A stretch of 44,413 bases of DNA from the NCBI RefSeq assembly GCF_003997935.1, contig NZ_RZQL01000021.1, positions 1 through 44,413 on the forward strand. Reading direction: 5' to 3'. Source of the stretch: Mesorhizobium sp. M7A.F.Ca.US.006.01.1.1 (GTDB lineage Bacteria; Pseudomonadota; Alphaproteobacteria; Rhizobiales; Rhizobiaceae). A model generated the notes under the pieces. It was not told the origin of the DNA and ran no database searches. It saw only the letters and a program-made list of their open reading frames with translations. Of the stretch, positions 22,798 through 33,975 are shown piece by piece; positions within the stretch are counted from its first letter, which is position 1; each line of letters starts with the position of its first letter. A program made the translations under genes and the position numbers.

Positions 22798-25700
22798 GTG
22801 AGGTCCGCCAAGCGCATGCCGTCCGAATATTCCTTCCTCGATGTCGCCGTGCTCGACGCGGTCCGCCAGCGCTTTGCCGCAGGCGACGCGATCGCGATCC
22901 TGTCGGCGGATCTGGAGCAGGTGATCTGGGCCAACGGGCCAGGAGCCGCGATGTTCGGTTATCCCGACATCGAGGCGATCATCGGCGCCTCGGCGCAATT
23001 GCCCGTGATCGCCAGGCGCCAGATCATGGCGACCAGCGGATTTCCCGAGATTGGCAGTGACCGCGCCATCATGGTGCGGCTGGCGACCGGCATGACCAGC
23101 CGCGCCGTCGGCTTCCTGGCCAGTGCGGTGACCATGCCGGATGCCGAAAAGGCGATCATGCTGGCAGTGCCGGCGGCTCAGACAGGGTCACGCAGTGCCG
23201 GCGAAATCGCCGCGCGCGCCATTAGCGGCTTCACCGAGGATGGTCATTTCATCGCCTTTGTCGATGCCGGGGGCAACGTCGAGGCGGCCTCGGAAGGATT
23301 TTCGGCACTGGGCATCCTGTCGGAGACGCTGGCGGCACTGGTTGCCGACGTCGCAGCCGAGAGCGACCGCATCGTCAAGCGCCTTGTCCCCGGCGGCACA
23401 GCCTCCTACCCGGCGGGGCTGGCAAGATTGACCGAGGAGCGGCATCTGCTGGTGGTGATCGATGAGGACCAGCTCGACGACACCGCCCCTGCTGGCGAAC
23501 ATCCTGCGCAAACCATTGCCGAGGCGGCACCTGCTGGCGATGCGGCTTCGCACCCGGAACAGGGTCGCGAGACACCGACCGACGAACCGAGCGTCTCGCA
23601 GCCGGCCGACGGCATCACCGCATCGCAGCCGCATGCGATCGCCGACGCGATCGGGCAGACGCCGATGGCTGCCAACAGCGATCAGCCGGCAGCCGAGCGC
23701 GCGCCGGCGCAGCACGACCATTGGTACTTCAACGCCGGCGAGGACGGAGGGCAACAGGCGCCGCGACCTGCCGCGTCCGGACCTGAAGCCCCTCAAGAGC
23801 CGGCCGCCCTGGAAGTCCAGGCCACCTCCCCGGCCGCGCCGACGACCGTCTCGGCAATAGACCGCGCAGCGGCGCCGGTGCGCTTCGTCTGGCGCACCGA
23901 TGCCGAAGGCAAGTTCAGCGCGCTGTCGCCGGAATTCGCCGACATCGTCGGCAAGCCGGCGGCCGACGTGATCGGCCGACGCTTCAGGGACGTCGCAGCT
24001 ACATTCGGCCTCGACCCCTCCGGCGAGATATCGGGGCTCCTCGAACGGCGCGATACCTGGTCCGGGCGCTCCGTGCTGTGGCCGGTCGTCGGCACCGATC
24101 TGAAGATACCGGTCGACCTGGCGGCGCTGCCTGTCTATGGGCGCAGCCGCGCCTTCGAGGGTTTCCGCGGCTTCGGCGTCGCCCGCGCCAGCGACGCGGT
24201 CGTCGATCCGGAGGCCATCGGCATGGCGCTGGTGCCCAATAGCCAGGCGCCGGCAGCGCCGGAACCACAAGCCATCCAACCCGAACAGCCGAACGCTGAG
24301 GAGCCCAAGGCCGAGGATCCTCAGGCATCGGACCCGTTCAAGGGCGAGGTGCCGGCGCTGACCATCGTGCCGAAACAGGAGCGGCGCTTTGCCGACAAGG
24401 TGATCCGGCTCGCCGAACACCGCCAGCCAGCCAACGACAAGGGCCTGTCGACCCTGGAACGCAGCGCGTTCCGCGAAATCGGCGAGCGGCTGAAGAAGGA
24501 TAGTGCTCCGGCCGAGCCGCCAGAGAATGAGACTGCGGAGGCGTCGGCAGCGGAGACCGAGGCTCCGGTCAAGGCGTCCGACGACCCGATGCGCGCCGAC
24601 GGCATCCCTGCGTCGGGGCCAGAGAACGAACCGGCCGAGCCATCCGAGACCGATGTCGATGCCGAAGACGAGCAGGATCTGGCACGGCTTGACGGTCACC
24701 CGGACGAAGCGGCTCGCGAAGCCCCGCCTGGGATGAATGTGACGGGCTCGTTGCTCGACTATGCCGGCCAAGATGACGAACGTGGCCCCGTGGCGGTGGA
24801 ACCAGAGAACACCGCTGCGATTTCGCCCGGCGAAGAGCCTGAAGCCACTGACGCGACACATGACGTCCTTGATGACGACAGCATGACGTCCGCAGATTTT
24901 CGCGATGCCGAAGACAGTGAGGATTGGGCGCAGCCCGACGAAGAAGCCGCATCGCCCGACGAGCAGGCGGTTGCCGAGGAAACCGTCAATGCAGGCGACG
25001 CCGCGGAAATACGCGTCGAGCGCCCTCGCCTGCAGGTTCCGCCGCTCAAGGCCGAAGGGTTCGTGCCGTCGGCGTTTTCCGCCGGAGATGAACACAAGGC
25101 TCCGGACACGTCGCTGCTCGGCAAGCTGCCCGTGCCGCTGCTCATCCATTCCGGAGACCAGTTGCACTATGCGAACGAGGAATTCCTCAGCCTGACCGGC
25201 TACGAGGCGCTCGACGATCTGGCGGATGCCGGCGGCCTCGGCGCATTGTTTGCCGACCCCTATGCCGACGAGGGCGTTTCCGACGGCACCGATCGCGCGC
25301 TGCGGCTGAAGACGCGTGATGGACAGGAATTTCCGATCGAGGCCATTTTGCGCTCTGTCCCCTGGCGCGACGGCAAGGCGCTGATGCTGGTCGTGCGACG
25401 CTCCGGCGAGGATGATGCGCCGGCGAGCCTGCATGTGGTTGGCGACGAGCAGACACAGCCGGATATTTCCGAGCTCAAGGCGCGCATCGCCGAGATGCGC
25501 ACCATTATCGACACCGCCACCGACGGCGTCGTGCTGATCGGCCGTGACGGCACCATCCGATCGATCAGCCGGCCGGCCGAAGCACTGTTCGGCTTCGACA
25601 GCGACGATGTGACCGGCAAGCCATTCGCCTCGCTGTTTGCCATCGAAAGCCAGCGCGCGGCACGCGACTATCTCAATGGGCTGTCCGAGCCCGGCGTTGC

Positions 25701-26592
25701 GAGTGTCATGAACGACGGCCGCGAGGTGATCGGGCGCGAATCGCAAGGACGCTTCATTCCGCTGTTCATGACCATCGGCCGGCTGCCCAACGACAGCGGC
25801 TTCTGCGCCGTCGTTCGCGATATCACGCAGTGGAAGCGGGCCGAAGAGGACTTGACGCAGGCACGTGCGGTGGCCGAGCGCGCGTCCTCGCAAAAGACCG
25901 ATTTCCTCGCCCGCATCAGCCACGAGATCCGCACCCCGCTCAACGCCATCATCGGCTTTTCGGAATTGATGGTCGACGAGAAATTCGGACCTGTCGCCAA
26001 CGACCGCTACCGCGACTATCTGCGCGACATCAACCGCTCGGGCAATCATGTGCTCGACCTGGTCAACGACCTGCTCGACATCTCCAAGATCGAGGCCGGC
26101 CAGCAGGAGATGGCCTATGAGGCGGTGTCGCTCAACGACACGCTGGCCGAGACGGTGGCGATGATGCAGCCGCAGGCCAACCGAGAACGGGTCATCATCC
26201 GCTCCAGCTTCGCTTCGCGACTGCCGGAAGTGGTGGCCGACCTGCGCAGCGTGCGCCAGATCGCGCTCAACATCCTGTCCAATGCCATCCGCTACACCCA
26301 GGCCGGCGGCCAGGTGATCGTCTCGACCGCCTATGAGACGTCGGGCGACGTCGTCATGCGGGTGCGCGACACCGGCATCGGCATGAGCCATGCCGAGATC
26401 GAACAGGCGCTGAAGCCGTTCAAGCAGATCAACGCGCTGAAGCGCGGACGCGGCGACGGTACCGGGCTTGGACTGCCGTTGACCAAAGCGATGGTGGAAG
26501 CCAACCGTGCCCGGTTCACCATCAATTCGACACCGGGCGAAGGCACCTTGGTCGAGGTGGCTTTTCCGTCGACCCGTGTGCTCGCGGAATAG
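22798..26592 (+). CDS. Multi-PAS sensor histidine kinase of the PleC/DivJ/PdhS type
   Basis: 1264 residues without a membrane segment, so probably cytosolic or peripherally localised. A degenerate PAS-like part lies at about 15-120, a clear PAS at about 360-480, then an acidic Ala/Pro/Glu-rich linker (about 480-765), a PAS near 770-870 and another near 890-1020. The kinase core has the phosphoacceptor His1042 in FLARISHEIRTPLNAIIGFSE, N-box Asn1158/1162 in LNILSNAIRY, DTGIGM at 1191-1196 and GDGTGLGLPL. The H-box and the ELMVDEKFGP segment resemble PleC, DivJ and Brucella PdhS, which act through DivK on CtrA. The CtrA box ahead supports a cell-cycle role. Start GTG 22798 or ATG 22816; the GTGAGGT at the GTG could itself be the ribosome-binding site of the ATG. 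No response regulator gene is adjacent. Confidence 0.88.
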   Translation: MRSAKRMPSEYSFLDVAVLDAVRQRFAAGDAIAILSADLEQVIWANGPGAAMFGYPDIEAIIGASAQLPVIARRQIMATSGFPEIGSDRAIMVRLATGMTSRAVGFLASAVTMPDAEKAIMLAVPAAQTGSRSAGEIAARAISGFTEDGHFIAFVDAGGNVEAASEGFSALGILSETLAALVADVAAESDRIVKRLVPGGTASYPAGLARLTEERHLLVVIDEDQLDDTAPAGEHPAQTIAEAAPAGDAASHPEQGRETPTDEPSVSQPADGITASQPHAIADAIGQTPMAANSDQPAAERAPAQHDHWYFNAGEDGGQQAPRPAASGPEAPQEPAALEVQATSPAAPTTVSAIDRAAAPVRFVWRTDAEGKFSALSPEFADIVGKPAADVIGRRFRDVAATFGLDPSGEISGLLERRDTWSGRSVLWPVVGTDLKIPVDLAALPVYGRSRAFEGFRGFGVARASDAVVDPEAIGMALVPNSQAPAAPEPQAIQPEQPNAEEPKAEDPQASDPFKGEVPALTIVPKQERRFADKVIRLAEHRQPANDKGLSTLERSAFREIGERLKKDSAPAEPPENETAEASAAETEAPVKASDDPMRADGIPASGPENEPAEPSETDVDAEDEQDLARLDGHPDEAAREAPPGMNVTGSLLDYAGQDDERGPVAVEPENTAAISPGEEPEATDATHDVLDDDSMTSADFRDAEDSEDWAQPDEEAASPDEQAVAEETVNAGDAAEIRVERPRLQVPPLKAEGFVPSAFSAGDEHKAPDTSLLGKLPVPLLIHSGDQLHYANEEFLSLTGYEALDDLADAGGLGALFADPYADEGVSDGTDRALRLKTRDGQEFPIEAILRSVPWRDGKALMLVVRRSGEDDAPASLHVVGDEQTQPDISELKARIAEMRTIIDTATDGVVLIGRDGTIRSISRPAEALFGFDSDDVTGKPFASLFAIESQRAARDYLNGLSEPGVASVMNDGREVIGRESQGRFIPLFMTIGRLPNDSGFCAVVRDITQWKRAEEDLTQARAVAERASSQKTDFLARISHEIRTPLNAIIGFSELMVDEKFGPVANDRYRDYLRDINRSGNHVLDLVNDLLDISKIEAGQQEMAYEAVSLNDTLAETVAMMQPQANRERVIIRSSFASRLPEVVADLRSVRQIALNILSNAIRYTQAGGQVIVSTAYETSGDVVMRVRDTGIGMSHAEIEQALKPFKQINALKRGRGDGTGLGLPLTKAMVEANRARFTINSTPGEGTLVEVAFPSTRVLAE

Positions 26593-26610
26593 GTCAACCC
26601 TTTACGGTCC

Positions 26611-26643
26611 CGATAAAAAGAAAAGGCGCCCAAAGGACGCCTT
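26611..26643 (-). terminator. Terminator for the acetoacetyl-CoA synthetase transcript
   Basis: AAGGCG (26623-26628) pairs with CGCCTT (26638-26643), with a C/A mismatch, CC/GG pair and AAA loop inside. On the minus strand the hairpin is followed by TTTTCTTTTT. On the plus strand no T-run follows, so it serves minus-strand transcription, about 210 bases after the synthetase stop. Between it and that stop (26644-26853) I see no gene. Confidence 0.7.
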
Positions 26644-26853
26644 AAGAGATTGGATTGCTGTCACAACGGGGCTTGAGCGAATTCGGATCCTCGGGGCTGA
26701 GGAACGGGATTTCTCCCTCAAGTTACCTGCGACTATCGACGCCGGACCTTAACAACTCCTTACCGGGGCGCCGGAAAATTTACGAATGTGTACCACTCAT
26801 GAAATCTAGGTAAATTCTAGCGACATATTTGGTTAACCATGCCGGCCGCCCAA

Positions 26854-28812
<1,959 letters not shown>

Positions 28813-28943
28813 GATCGTTCCTCCACGGTCGCCATCGCTTATGCATATCGCAGCGCAGCAGAGCAAGATTCTGTTCGGCTGATGCGACCAGATGTGCGCA
28901 AATGCCATCGCCGGGCCATAAAGACTTGAAATGCCTCAGCCCT

Positions 28944-29019
28944 AAGTCGTAGTGACAACTTGAAGTCGTAGTGACGGCCGGAAGTCGTGGTCGCGACTGG
29001 GGGGCGTGGTGACGACTGG
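28944..29019. repeat. Four tandem 19-bp repeats upstream of asmA
   Basis: Units at 28944-28962, 28963-28981, 28982-29000 and 29001-29019 follow without gaps. Units 1 and 2 begin AAGTCGTAGTGAC, unit 3 AAGTCGTGGTCGC and unit 4 GGGGCGTGGTGAC; units 3 and 4 end GACTGG. They lie between the divergent acetoacetyl-CoA synthetase and asmA genes, ending 48 bases before the asmA start. A repeat of about two helical turns in a promoter region may be a multi-site operator or simply a tandem duplication. Confidence 0.85.
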
Positions 29020-29067
29020 GGTTACACCCGTCGGGCGATTTGTCGGAATGGAAGCATACGGGGCCAT

Positions 29068-30921
29068 ATGCCATCATCTATGATCCGGCGTGGAATATGG
29101 GCGATCGGCGCTGCCGTGATCGTCGTCGCGCTGGTCGTTGCCGCCCTGCCACTGATCGCCTCCACCCGTATCGTGCGCGACCGCATCGCCTGGGAAATGA
29201 GTGCATGGAGCGGTTTCCGGGTCGCCATCGACGGTTCGCCGCGCATCGAGGTCTGGCCGACATTCCGCGCAATCCTGACCGATGTGACGCTTTCACAATG
29301 GACCGACACCGAGGCGCCGCCGGTGGTCGAGGCAGAACGGGTCGAGGTCGACCTTTCCGCCATGGCGGCGCTACGCGGCGACGTGGTGTTTTCGACGGCG
29401 CGGCTGGTGCGGCCGACGATCCGGGTTCAGCGCACGCCAACCGGCCTTTTCCTGCCTGCTGTCCCGACCGGCGGGCGCATCACGCGCTCCATCGACACGG
29501 CGCGCGGCGTGGTCAATGCCGACCCCGCCAAGCCGGACCTCGACAAGCTGCCTACCGACACCTTCGGCACGGTCGAGTTTCGCGACGGCCGTATGGTCGC
29601 CTCCATCGGCGGCAAGGATGTCGAGATCCTGAGCAGTTTGAACGGTCAGGCGAATTGGGCGGCGATGAACAGCAATGCGACGCTGTCGGCAACAGGGATC
29701 TGGCGGGGCGAAAGCGTCGCGCTGGACGTCGCCTCGGCCAAACCGCTTGTGCTGTTTGCCGGCGGTACAGCGCCGCTGACGCTGTCCTTCAAGGCGGCAC
29801 CCGCCACCTTCTCGTTCGACGGCACGGCCAGCATGTCTGAAAATACCTATTTCGACGGTCAGGCGAAGTTCTCGGCGCCCTCGCTGCGGCGTGTCCTGGA
29901 ATGGTCGCAGGCCGGCATCGCTCCGGGTGCGGCGATCGGCTCGGTCAGCATTTCGAGCAAGATCACCGCGACCGGCGGGCGCGTCAAGTTCGACAACACG
30001 GCGATTGCGCTCGACAACAATCCGGGGATGGGTGCGCTGGACCTCTCGCTTGGTGAAGCACAACCGGTAATCTCCGGTACGCTCGCCTTCGACACGCTCG
30101 ACCTCAGATCGTTTCTGTCGGCCTTCACCCCGCTGGTACCGACCGGAGGGGCGGGGCCCGGCGAAATCGACACAAGTTTCGCCGACAAGATCAACCTCGA
30201 TCTCAGACTATCCGCGGCCCACGCGACGGCGGGGCCTATCCAGCTCGCCGATGTCGCCGCCACCGCCCAGGTCAAGGATGGTCTGTCCGTCTTCGACATC
30301 TCCGATGCCTCGGCCTTCGGCGGCAACATCCAGACCAGCCTTCGCTTCGATCGCAAGCCGGAAGGCTCGCAGGTCGAAATCCGCCTTCTGGCGTCCGACA
30401 TCGACGGCGGTGCTTTCGGTACGGCGGCAGGGATGACGCGGCTGGTGCCGGTCGGCACGGGCACCGTCTCGGTGATCCTCAAGGGGCCGGGCAGGACCTG
30501 GGATTCCATCTTCGACAACGCCGACGGCTCGGTCTCGGCGACCTTCGGGCCGGGTGCGTTGAGCAAGCTCAACCTGCCGGCCTTCCTCAAACATACCGAA
30601 CAGGGCGGCTTCTTCGCGCTCGACGACGTCTCCGACGGAACATTGCCGATCGACGGTGCCGAGATCAAGGCCACCATTTCGAAGGGCGTGGCGCGGATCG
30701 ACAAGGCCGAGGCCAATTCAGCGAAGTACAAGATCTGGCTATCCGGCATCGCGTCCTACGCCGGGCGCGGACTGGCCCTGTCCGGCGGCGTCGTTCAGCC
30801 GGACCAGGCGGCAACGCAGGCCAACGGCCAGCAAGGCCCCAACCAGTCATCGTTCTTCGTCGGCGGAACCTGGAGCACGCCGTTCATTTCCCCGATCAGC
30901 CGCGGCGTTTCGGGGGAATAG
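29068..30921 (+). CDS. AsmA-family protein
   Basis: 617 residues. One N-terminal membrane helix (WAIGAAVIVVALVVAALPLIA, about residues 10-30) anchors a large periplasmic part rich in beta strands, as usual for AsmA proteins. Family-like parts are RDRIAWEMSAWSGFRVAIDGSPRIEVWPTFRAILTDVTL near the start, and GPGRTWDSIFDNADGSVSATFGPGALSKLNLP and KATISKGVARIDKAEANS in the C-terminal AsmA_2 part. These proteins are implicated in lipid transfer and outer-membrane assembly. ATG 29068 is taken; ATG 29080 is possible. It converges with potI (23 bases apart), with no visible terminator between. Confidence 0.82.
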   Translation: MPSSMIRRGIWAIGAAVIVVALVVAALPLIASTRIVRDRIAWEMSAWSGFRVAIDGSPRIEVWPTFRAILTDVTLSQWTDTEAPPVVEAERVEVDLSAMAALRGDVVFSTARLVRPTIRVQRTPTGLFLPAVPTGGRITRSIDTARGVVNADPAKPDLDKLPTDTFGTVEFRDGRMVASIGGKDVEILSSLNGQANWAAMNSNATLSATGIWRGESVALDVASAKPLVLFAGGTAPLTLSFKAAPATFSFDGTASMSENTYFDGQAKFSAPSLRRVLEWSQAGIAPGAAIGSVSISSKITATGGRVKFDNTAIALDNNPGMGALDLSLGEAQPVISGTLAFDTLDLRSFLSAFTPLVPTGGAGPGEIDTSFADKINLDLRLSAAHATAGPIQLADVAATAQVKDGLSVFDISDASAFGGNIQTSLRFDRKPEGSQVEIRLLASDIDGGAFGTAAGMTRLVPVGTGTVSVILKGPGRTWDSIFDNADGSVSATFGPGALSKLNLPAFLKHTEQGGFFALDDVSDGTLPIDGAEIKATISKGVARIDKAEANSAKYKIWLSGIASYAGRGLALSGGVVQPDQAATQANGQQGPNQSSFFVGGTWSTPFISPISRGVSGE

Positions 30922-30944
30922 GCCGCCACCGCGCCTTCTATCTT

Positions 30945-31763
30945 TCACCCGCGCTGCGCCGCCTGCTCGTCGAGCTGGCGCTGCACCTCACGCCGCTTGT
31001 TGGCAAGCGAGGCGATGATGACGCCAATCGCCACGACGGCGATCAGGATGGTGCAGGCAGCGTTGATTTCCGGCGTCACGCCGAGGCGAACCTGGCTGTA
31101 GATCTTCATCGGCAGCGTCGTCGCGCCCGGTCCGGAGGTAAAGCTGGCGATGACCAGATCATCGAGCGAAAGCGTGAAAGCCAGCATCCAGCCGGAGACG
31201 ATCGCCGGCATGATGACCGGCAATGTGATCTGGAAGAAGGTCTTCACCGGCGTTGCGCCAAGATCCATCGCGGCCTCTTCCAGCGAGCGGTCGAAGGTCA
31301 TGAGGCGCGACTGCACGACCACGGCGACGAAGCACATGGTCAGCGTGATGTGGGCGAGCGTCACGGTGAGGAAGCCGCGGTCGAGCCCGACCGCGACGAA
31401 GAGCAGCAGCAGCGACAGGCCGGTGATGACTTCCGGCATGACCAGCGGCGCAAAGACCATGCCGGAGAACAGCACCCTGCCCCTGAAGCGCGTATAGCGG
31501 GTCAAGGTGAGTGCCCCCAGGGTACCCAGCACCGTCGCAACCGTGGCCGAGATCAGGCCAACACGCGCCGTCACCCAGGTCGCGTCCATGAGACCCTGGT
31601 TGTGGAACAGCGAGACGTACCATTTGGTCGAGAAACCGCCCCAGACCGTGACCAGTTTCGATTCGTTGAACGAGAAGACGATGAGCAGCACGATCGGCAG
31701 ATAGAGAAAGGCAAAGCCAAGCACGATCGAGGTGATGTTGAAGCGGCTCCAGGTGGCGTTCAT
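30945..31763 (-). CDS. potI: Putrescine/spermidine ABC transporter permease (PotI type)
   Basis: 272 residues, six predicted membrane helices. The EAA loop that touches the ATPase is EEAAMDLGATPVKTFFQITLPVIMPAIVSG, followed by FTLSLDDLVIASFTSGPGATTLPMKIYS, a PotC/PotI hallmark. It is the last gene of potFGHI, four bases after potH. The tail (ANKRREVQRQLDEQAAQRG) is cytoplasmic. It forms the membrane channel with PotH. Confidence 0.93.
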   Translation of the reverse strand: MNATWSRFNITSIVLGFAFLYLPIVLLIVFSFNESKLVTVWGGFSTKWYVSLFHNQGLMDATWVTARVGLISATVATVLGTLGALTLTRYTRFRGRVLFSGMVFAPLVMPEVITGLSLLLLFVAVGLDRGFLTVTLAHITLTMCFVAVVVQSRLMTFDRSLEEAAMDLGATPVKTFFQITLPVIMPAIVSGWMLAFTLSLDDLVIASFTSGPGATTLPMKIYSQVRLGVTPEINAACTILIAVVAIGVIIASLANKRREVQRQLDEQAAQRG

Positions 31764-31767
31764 CAGG

Positions 31768-32742
31768 TCACCTGTCCATTTCCTGAGCGCGCGCCTGAGC
31801 CCGCTGGAAGAGCATGATCGGCACGATCAGCAGCAACAGCAGGATGACGGCCACGGCCGACGATACCGGCCAGTCGCGATTGGCGAAGAACTCGTTCCAC
31901 AGCGTCTTGCCGATCATCAGCGTTTGCGATCCGCCGAGCAGGTCGGGAATGACGAACTCGCCGACAGCCGGAATGAACACCAGCAGGCAACCCGCGATGA
32001 CGCCGGGCAGCGACAGCGGGAAGGTGATCTTCCAGAACGCGCTGGTCGGCGGGCAGCCGAGATCCTTGGCCGCCTCGATCAGCGAATAATCCATCTTCTC
32101 AAGCGCGGAATAGAGCGGCAGCACCATGAACGGCAGGTAGGAATAGACGATGCCGATGAAGATCGCCGTATAGGTGTTGAGGATGATCAGCGGCTGGTGG
32201 ATGACGCCGGTGGCGAGCAGCAATTGATTGAGCAGTCCTTCGGGCTTGAGAATGCCGATCCAGGCGTAGACGCGGATCAGGAACGAGGTCCAGAACGGCA
32301 GGATCACCAGCATCAGCAAGGTTGGGCGGATCGTCGCCGGCGCGCGCGCCATGCCGTAGGCGATGGGGTAGCCGACGAGCAATGTCAGGACCGTCGAGAC
32401 CGCGGCGATGATGACGCTGGTCACATAGGCGTTGAAGTAGAGCGCGTCCTGCGTCAGCCAGGTGTAATTGTCGAGGCTGAGTTGTTTCAGCTGAGCAAGG
32501 AACCCTGAGATGCCGCCGCTGAAATCGAGCGCCGGTGTATAGGGCGGAATGGCGATCGCCGTCTGCGACAGCGAGATCTTGAAGACGATGACGAACGGAA
32601 TGAGGAAGAAGAACAGCAGCCAGACATACGGGATGATGATGACCAGACGGCCAAAGAAGGCAGCACCCAGCCTGGCAAGGATGGATCTGCCGGCATTGGA
32701 TGCCGGAGAGGCTGATGCTGTGGTGGCGGTGGCGCTCGACAT
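31768..32742 (-). CDS. potH: Putrescine/spermidine ABC transporter permease (PotH type)
   Basis: 324 residues: a Ser/Ala-rich N-terminal tail of about 25 residues, then a helix VIIIPYVWLLFFFLIPFVIVFKISLS, which opens PotB/PotH proteins, and an EAA loop EAAKDLGCPPTSAFWKITFPLSLPGVIAG. FVIPDLLGGSQTLMIGKTLWNEFF near the end is typical of the family. It lies nine bases after potG. Confidence 0.93.
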   Translation of the reverse strand: MSSATATTASASPASNAGRSILARLGAAFFGRLVIIIPYVWLLFFFLIPFVIVFKISLSQTAIAIPPYTPALDFSGGISGFLAQLKQLSLDNYTWLTQDALYFNAYVTSVIIAAVSTVLTLLVGYPIAYGMARAPATIRPTLLMLVILPFWTSFLIRVYAWIGILKPEGLLNQLLLATGVIHQPLIILNTYTAIFIGIVYSYLPFMVLPLYSALEKMDYSLIEAAKDLGCPPTSAFWKITFPLSLPGVIAGCLLVFIPAVGEFVIPDLLGGSQTLMIGKTLWNEFFANRDWPVSSAVAVILLLLLIVPIMLFQRAQARAQEMDR

Positions 32743-32751
32743 GGTCGCCCC

Positions 32752-33891
32752 CTACCGCGTCAGCACGACGCCGGCGTCGGGCCGGAAGGAAACCCAGGCG
32801 CGGTCGTTCCAGCTCAACGGATCCTCGGTGATGCGGGCCGCATTCATGGTGCTGGCGCGCACCACCTGGCCGTCGTCCAGCCTGACATGATAGACGGTCA
32901 TGTCGCCGAGATAGGCGATGTCGTAGACCTCGCCCTCGATGGCGTTGACCGCCTCAGCCGGCTTCTTCGACGACACCTTGATCTTCTCCGGCCTGATGGC
33001 GAAGGTGACGGCCGTCCCGGCGCCGGCGGTGCCGGCATTGTCGGTGCGGATGGTGATGCCGTTGCCGGCATCGATGCTGGCGCTGCCGGCCTCGCCCCGC
33101 GCGATCTTGCCCTCGAACATGTTCACATTGCCGACGAAGCCGGCGACGAAGCGCGACCCCGGCGCCTCGTAGACTTCGGCCGGCGTTGCCACCTGCATCA
33201 CCTCGCCCTTGTCGATGATGGCGATGCGATCGGCCATGGTCATCGCCTCTTCCTGGTCGTGGGTGACGACGACGAAGGTCAGGCCGAGGTTCTGCTGCAA
33301 ATCCATCAGTTCGAACTGCGTCTCTTCGCGTAGTTTCTTGTCCAACGCGCCGAGCGGCTCGTCGAGCAGCAGCACCTTCGGCCGTTTGGCGACCGAACGG
33401 GCGAGCGCGACGCGCTGGCGCTGGCCGCCGGACAGTTGATGCGGCTTGCGCTTGGCGAATTGCTCGAGCTTGACCAGCTTCAGCATCTCGGCGACGCGCG
33501 ATGCGATTTCGGGCTTCGGCATGCCGTCCTGCTTGAGGCCGAAGGCGATGTTGTTCTCGACCGTCATATGCGGGAACAGCGCATAGGACTGGAACATCAT
33601 GTTGACAGGCCGCCGGTAGGGCGGGATGCCGCGCAGATCCTGGCCGTCGAGCAGAATGCGGCCGGCTGTCGGCTCCTCGAAGCCGGCGAGCATCCTGAGC
33701 AGCGTCGACTTTCCGCAACCGGAAGCACCGAGCAGCGCGAAGAACTCGCGCTCGAAGATGGTCAGAGACAGATTGTTGACGGCGGTGAAGTCACCGAACT
33801 TCTTGGTGACGTTGTCGAACTGGATGTAAGGCTTGGCGTTCGGGTCGTTCCACGGTGCAAAATCCCTGCGGATGCTGCCAAGCGATTTCAT
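32752..33891 (-). CDS. potG: Putrescine/spermidine ABC transporter ATP-binding protein (PotG type)
   Basis: 379 residues. Walker A is GASGCGKS at 55-62, the Q-loop MMFQSYALFPHMTVENNIAFGL, the signature LSGGQRQRVALARSV, Walker B VLLLDEPLGALDKKLR, and the switch His in VVVTHDQEEAMTMADR. The C-terminal third is the TOBE domain, from about residue 280 (FAIRPEKIKVSS). It energises uptake through PotH/PotI. Its start lies downstream of a perfect hairpin with a T-run after potF, so it is probably expressed at a lower level than potF. Confidence 0.94.
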   Translation of the reverse strand: MKSLGSIRRDFAPWNDPNAKPYIQFDNVTKKFGDFTAVNNLSLTIFEREFFALLGASGCGKSTLLRMLAGFEEPTAGRILLDGQDLRGIPPYRRPVNMMFQSYALFPHMTVENNIAFGLKQDGMPKPEIASRVAEMLKLVKLEQFAKRKPHQLSGGQRQRVALARSVAKRPKVLLLDEPLGALDKKLREETQFELMDLQQNLGLTFVVVTHDQEEAMTMADRIAIIDKGEVMQVATPAEVYEAPGSRFVAGFVGNVNMFEGKIARGEAGSASIDAGNGITIRTDNAGTAGAGTAVTFAIRPEKIKVSSKKPAEAVNAIEGEVYDIAYLGDMTVYHVRLDDGQVVRASTMNAARITEDPLSWNDRAWVSFRPDAGVVLTR

Positions 33892-33931
33892 GTCCCACTC
33901 CGTCCTGATTTTCTTGCTTATTGCCCCAGGT

Positions 33932-33965
33932 AAAAACGGTCCCGGCAGGTGGCTGCCGGGACCGT
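33932..33965 (-). terminator. Hairpin with T-run between potF and potG (attenuator)
   Basis: A perfect 13-bp stem, 33936-33948 with 33953-33965 (ACGGTCCCGGCAG and its complement), loop of four bases, followed on the minus strand by TTTTTA. It starts 11 bases after the potF stop and lies within the operon, so it likely ends most transcripts after potF and lets a fraction continue into potGHI, matching the greater need for binding protein. It may also protect potF mRNA. Confidence 0.85.
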
Positions 33966-33975
33966 GTCGGATTGC

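Noticed and set aside
23188..26391. 1067-codon minus-strand frame opposite the histidine kinase
   Set aside because: No domain resemblance, composition of a shadow; the kinase on the plus strand carries H, N and G boxes.
26644..26853. Possible small RNA or gene between the kinase and acetoacetyl-CoA synthetase
   Set aside because: No hairpin with T-run and no convincing frame; only the terminator at 26611-26643 is supported.
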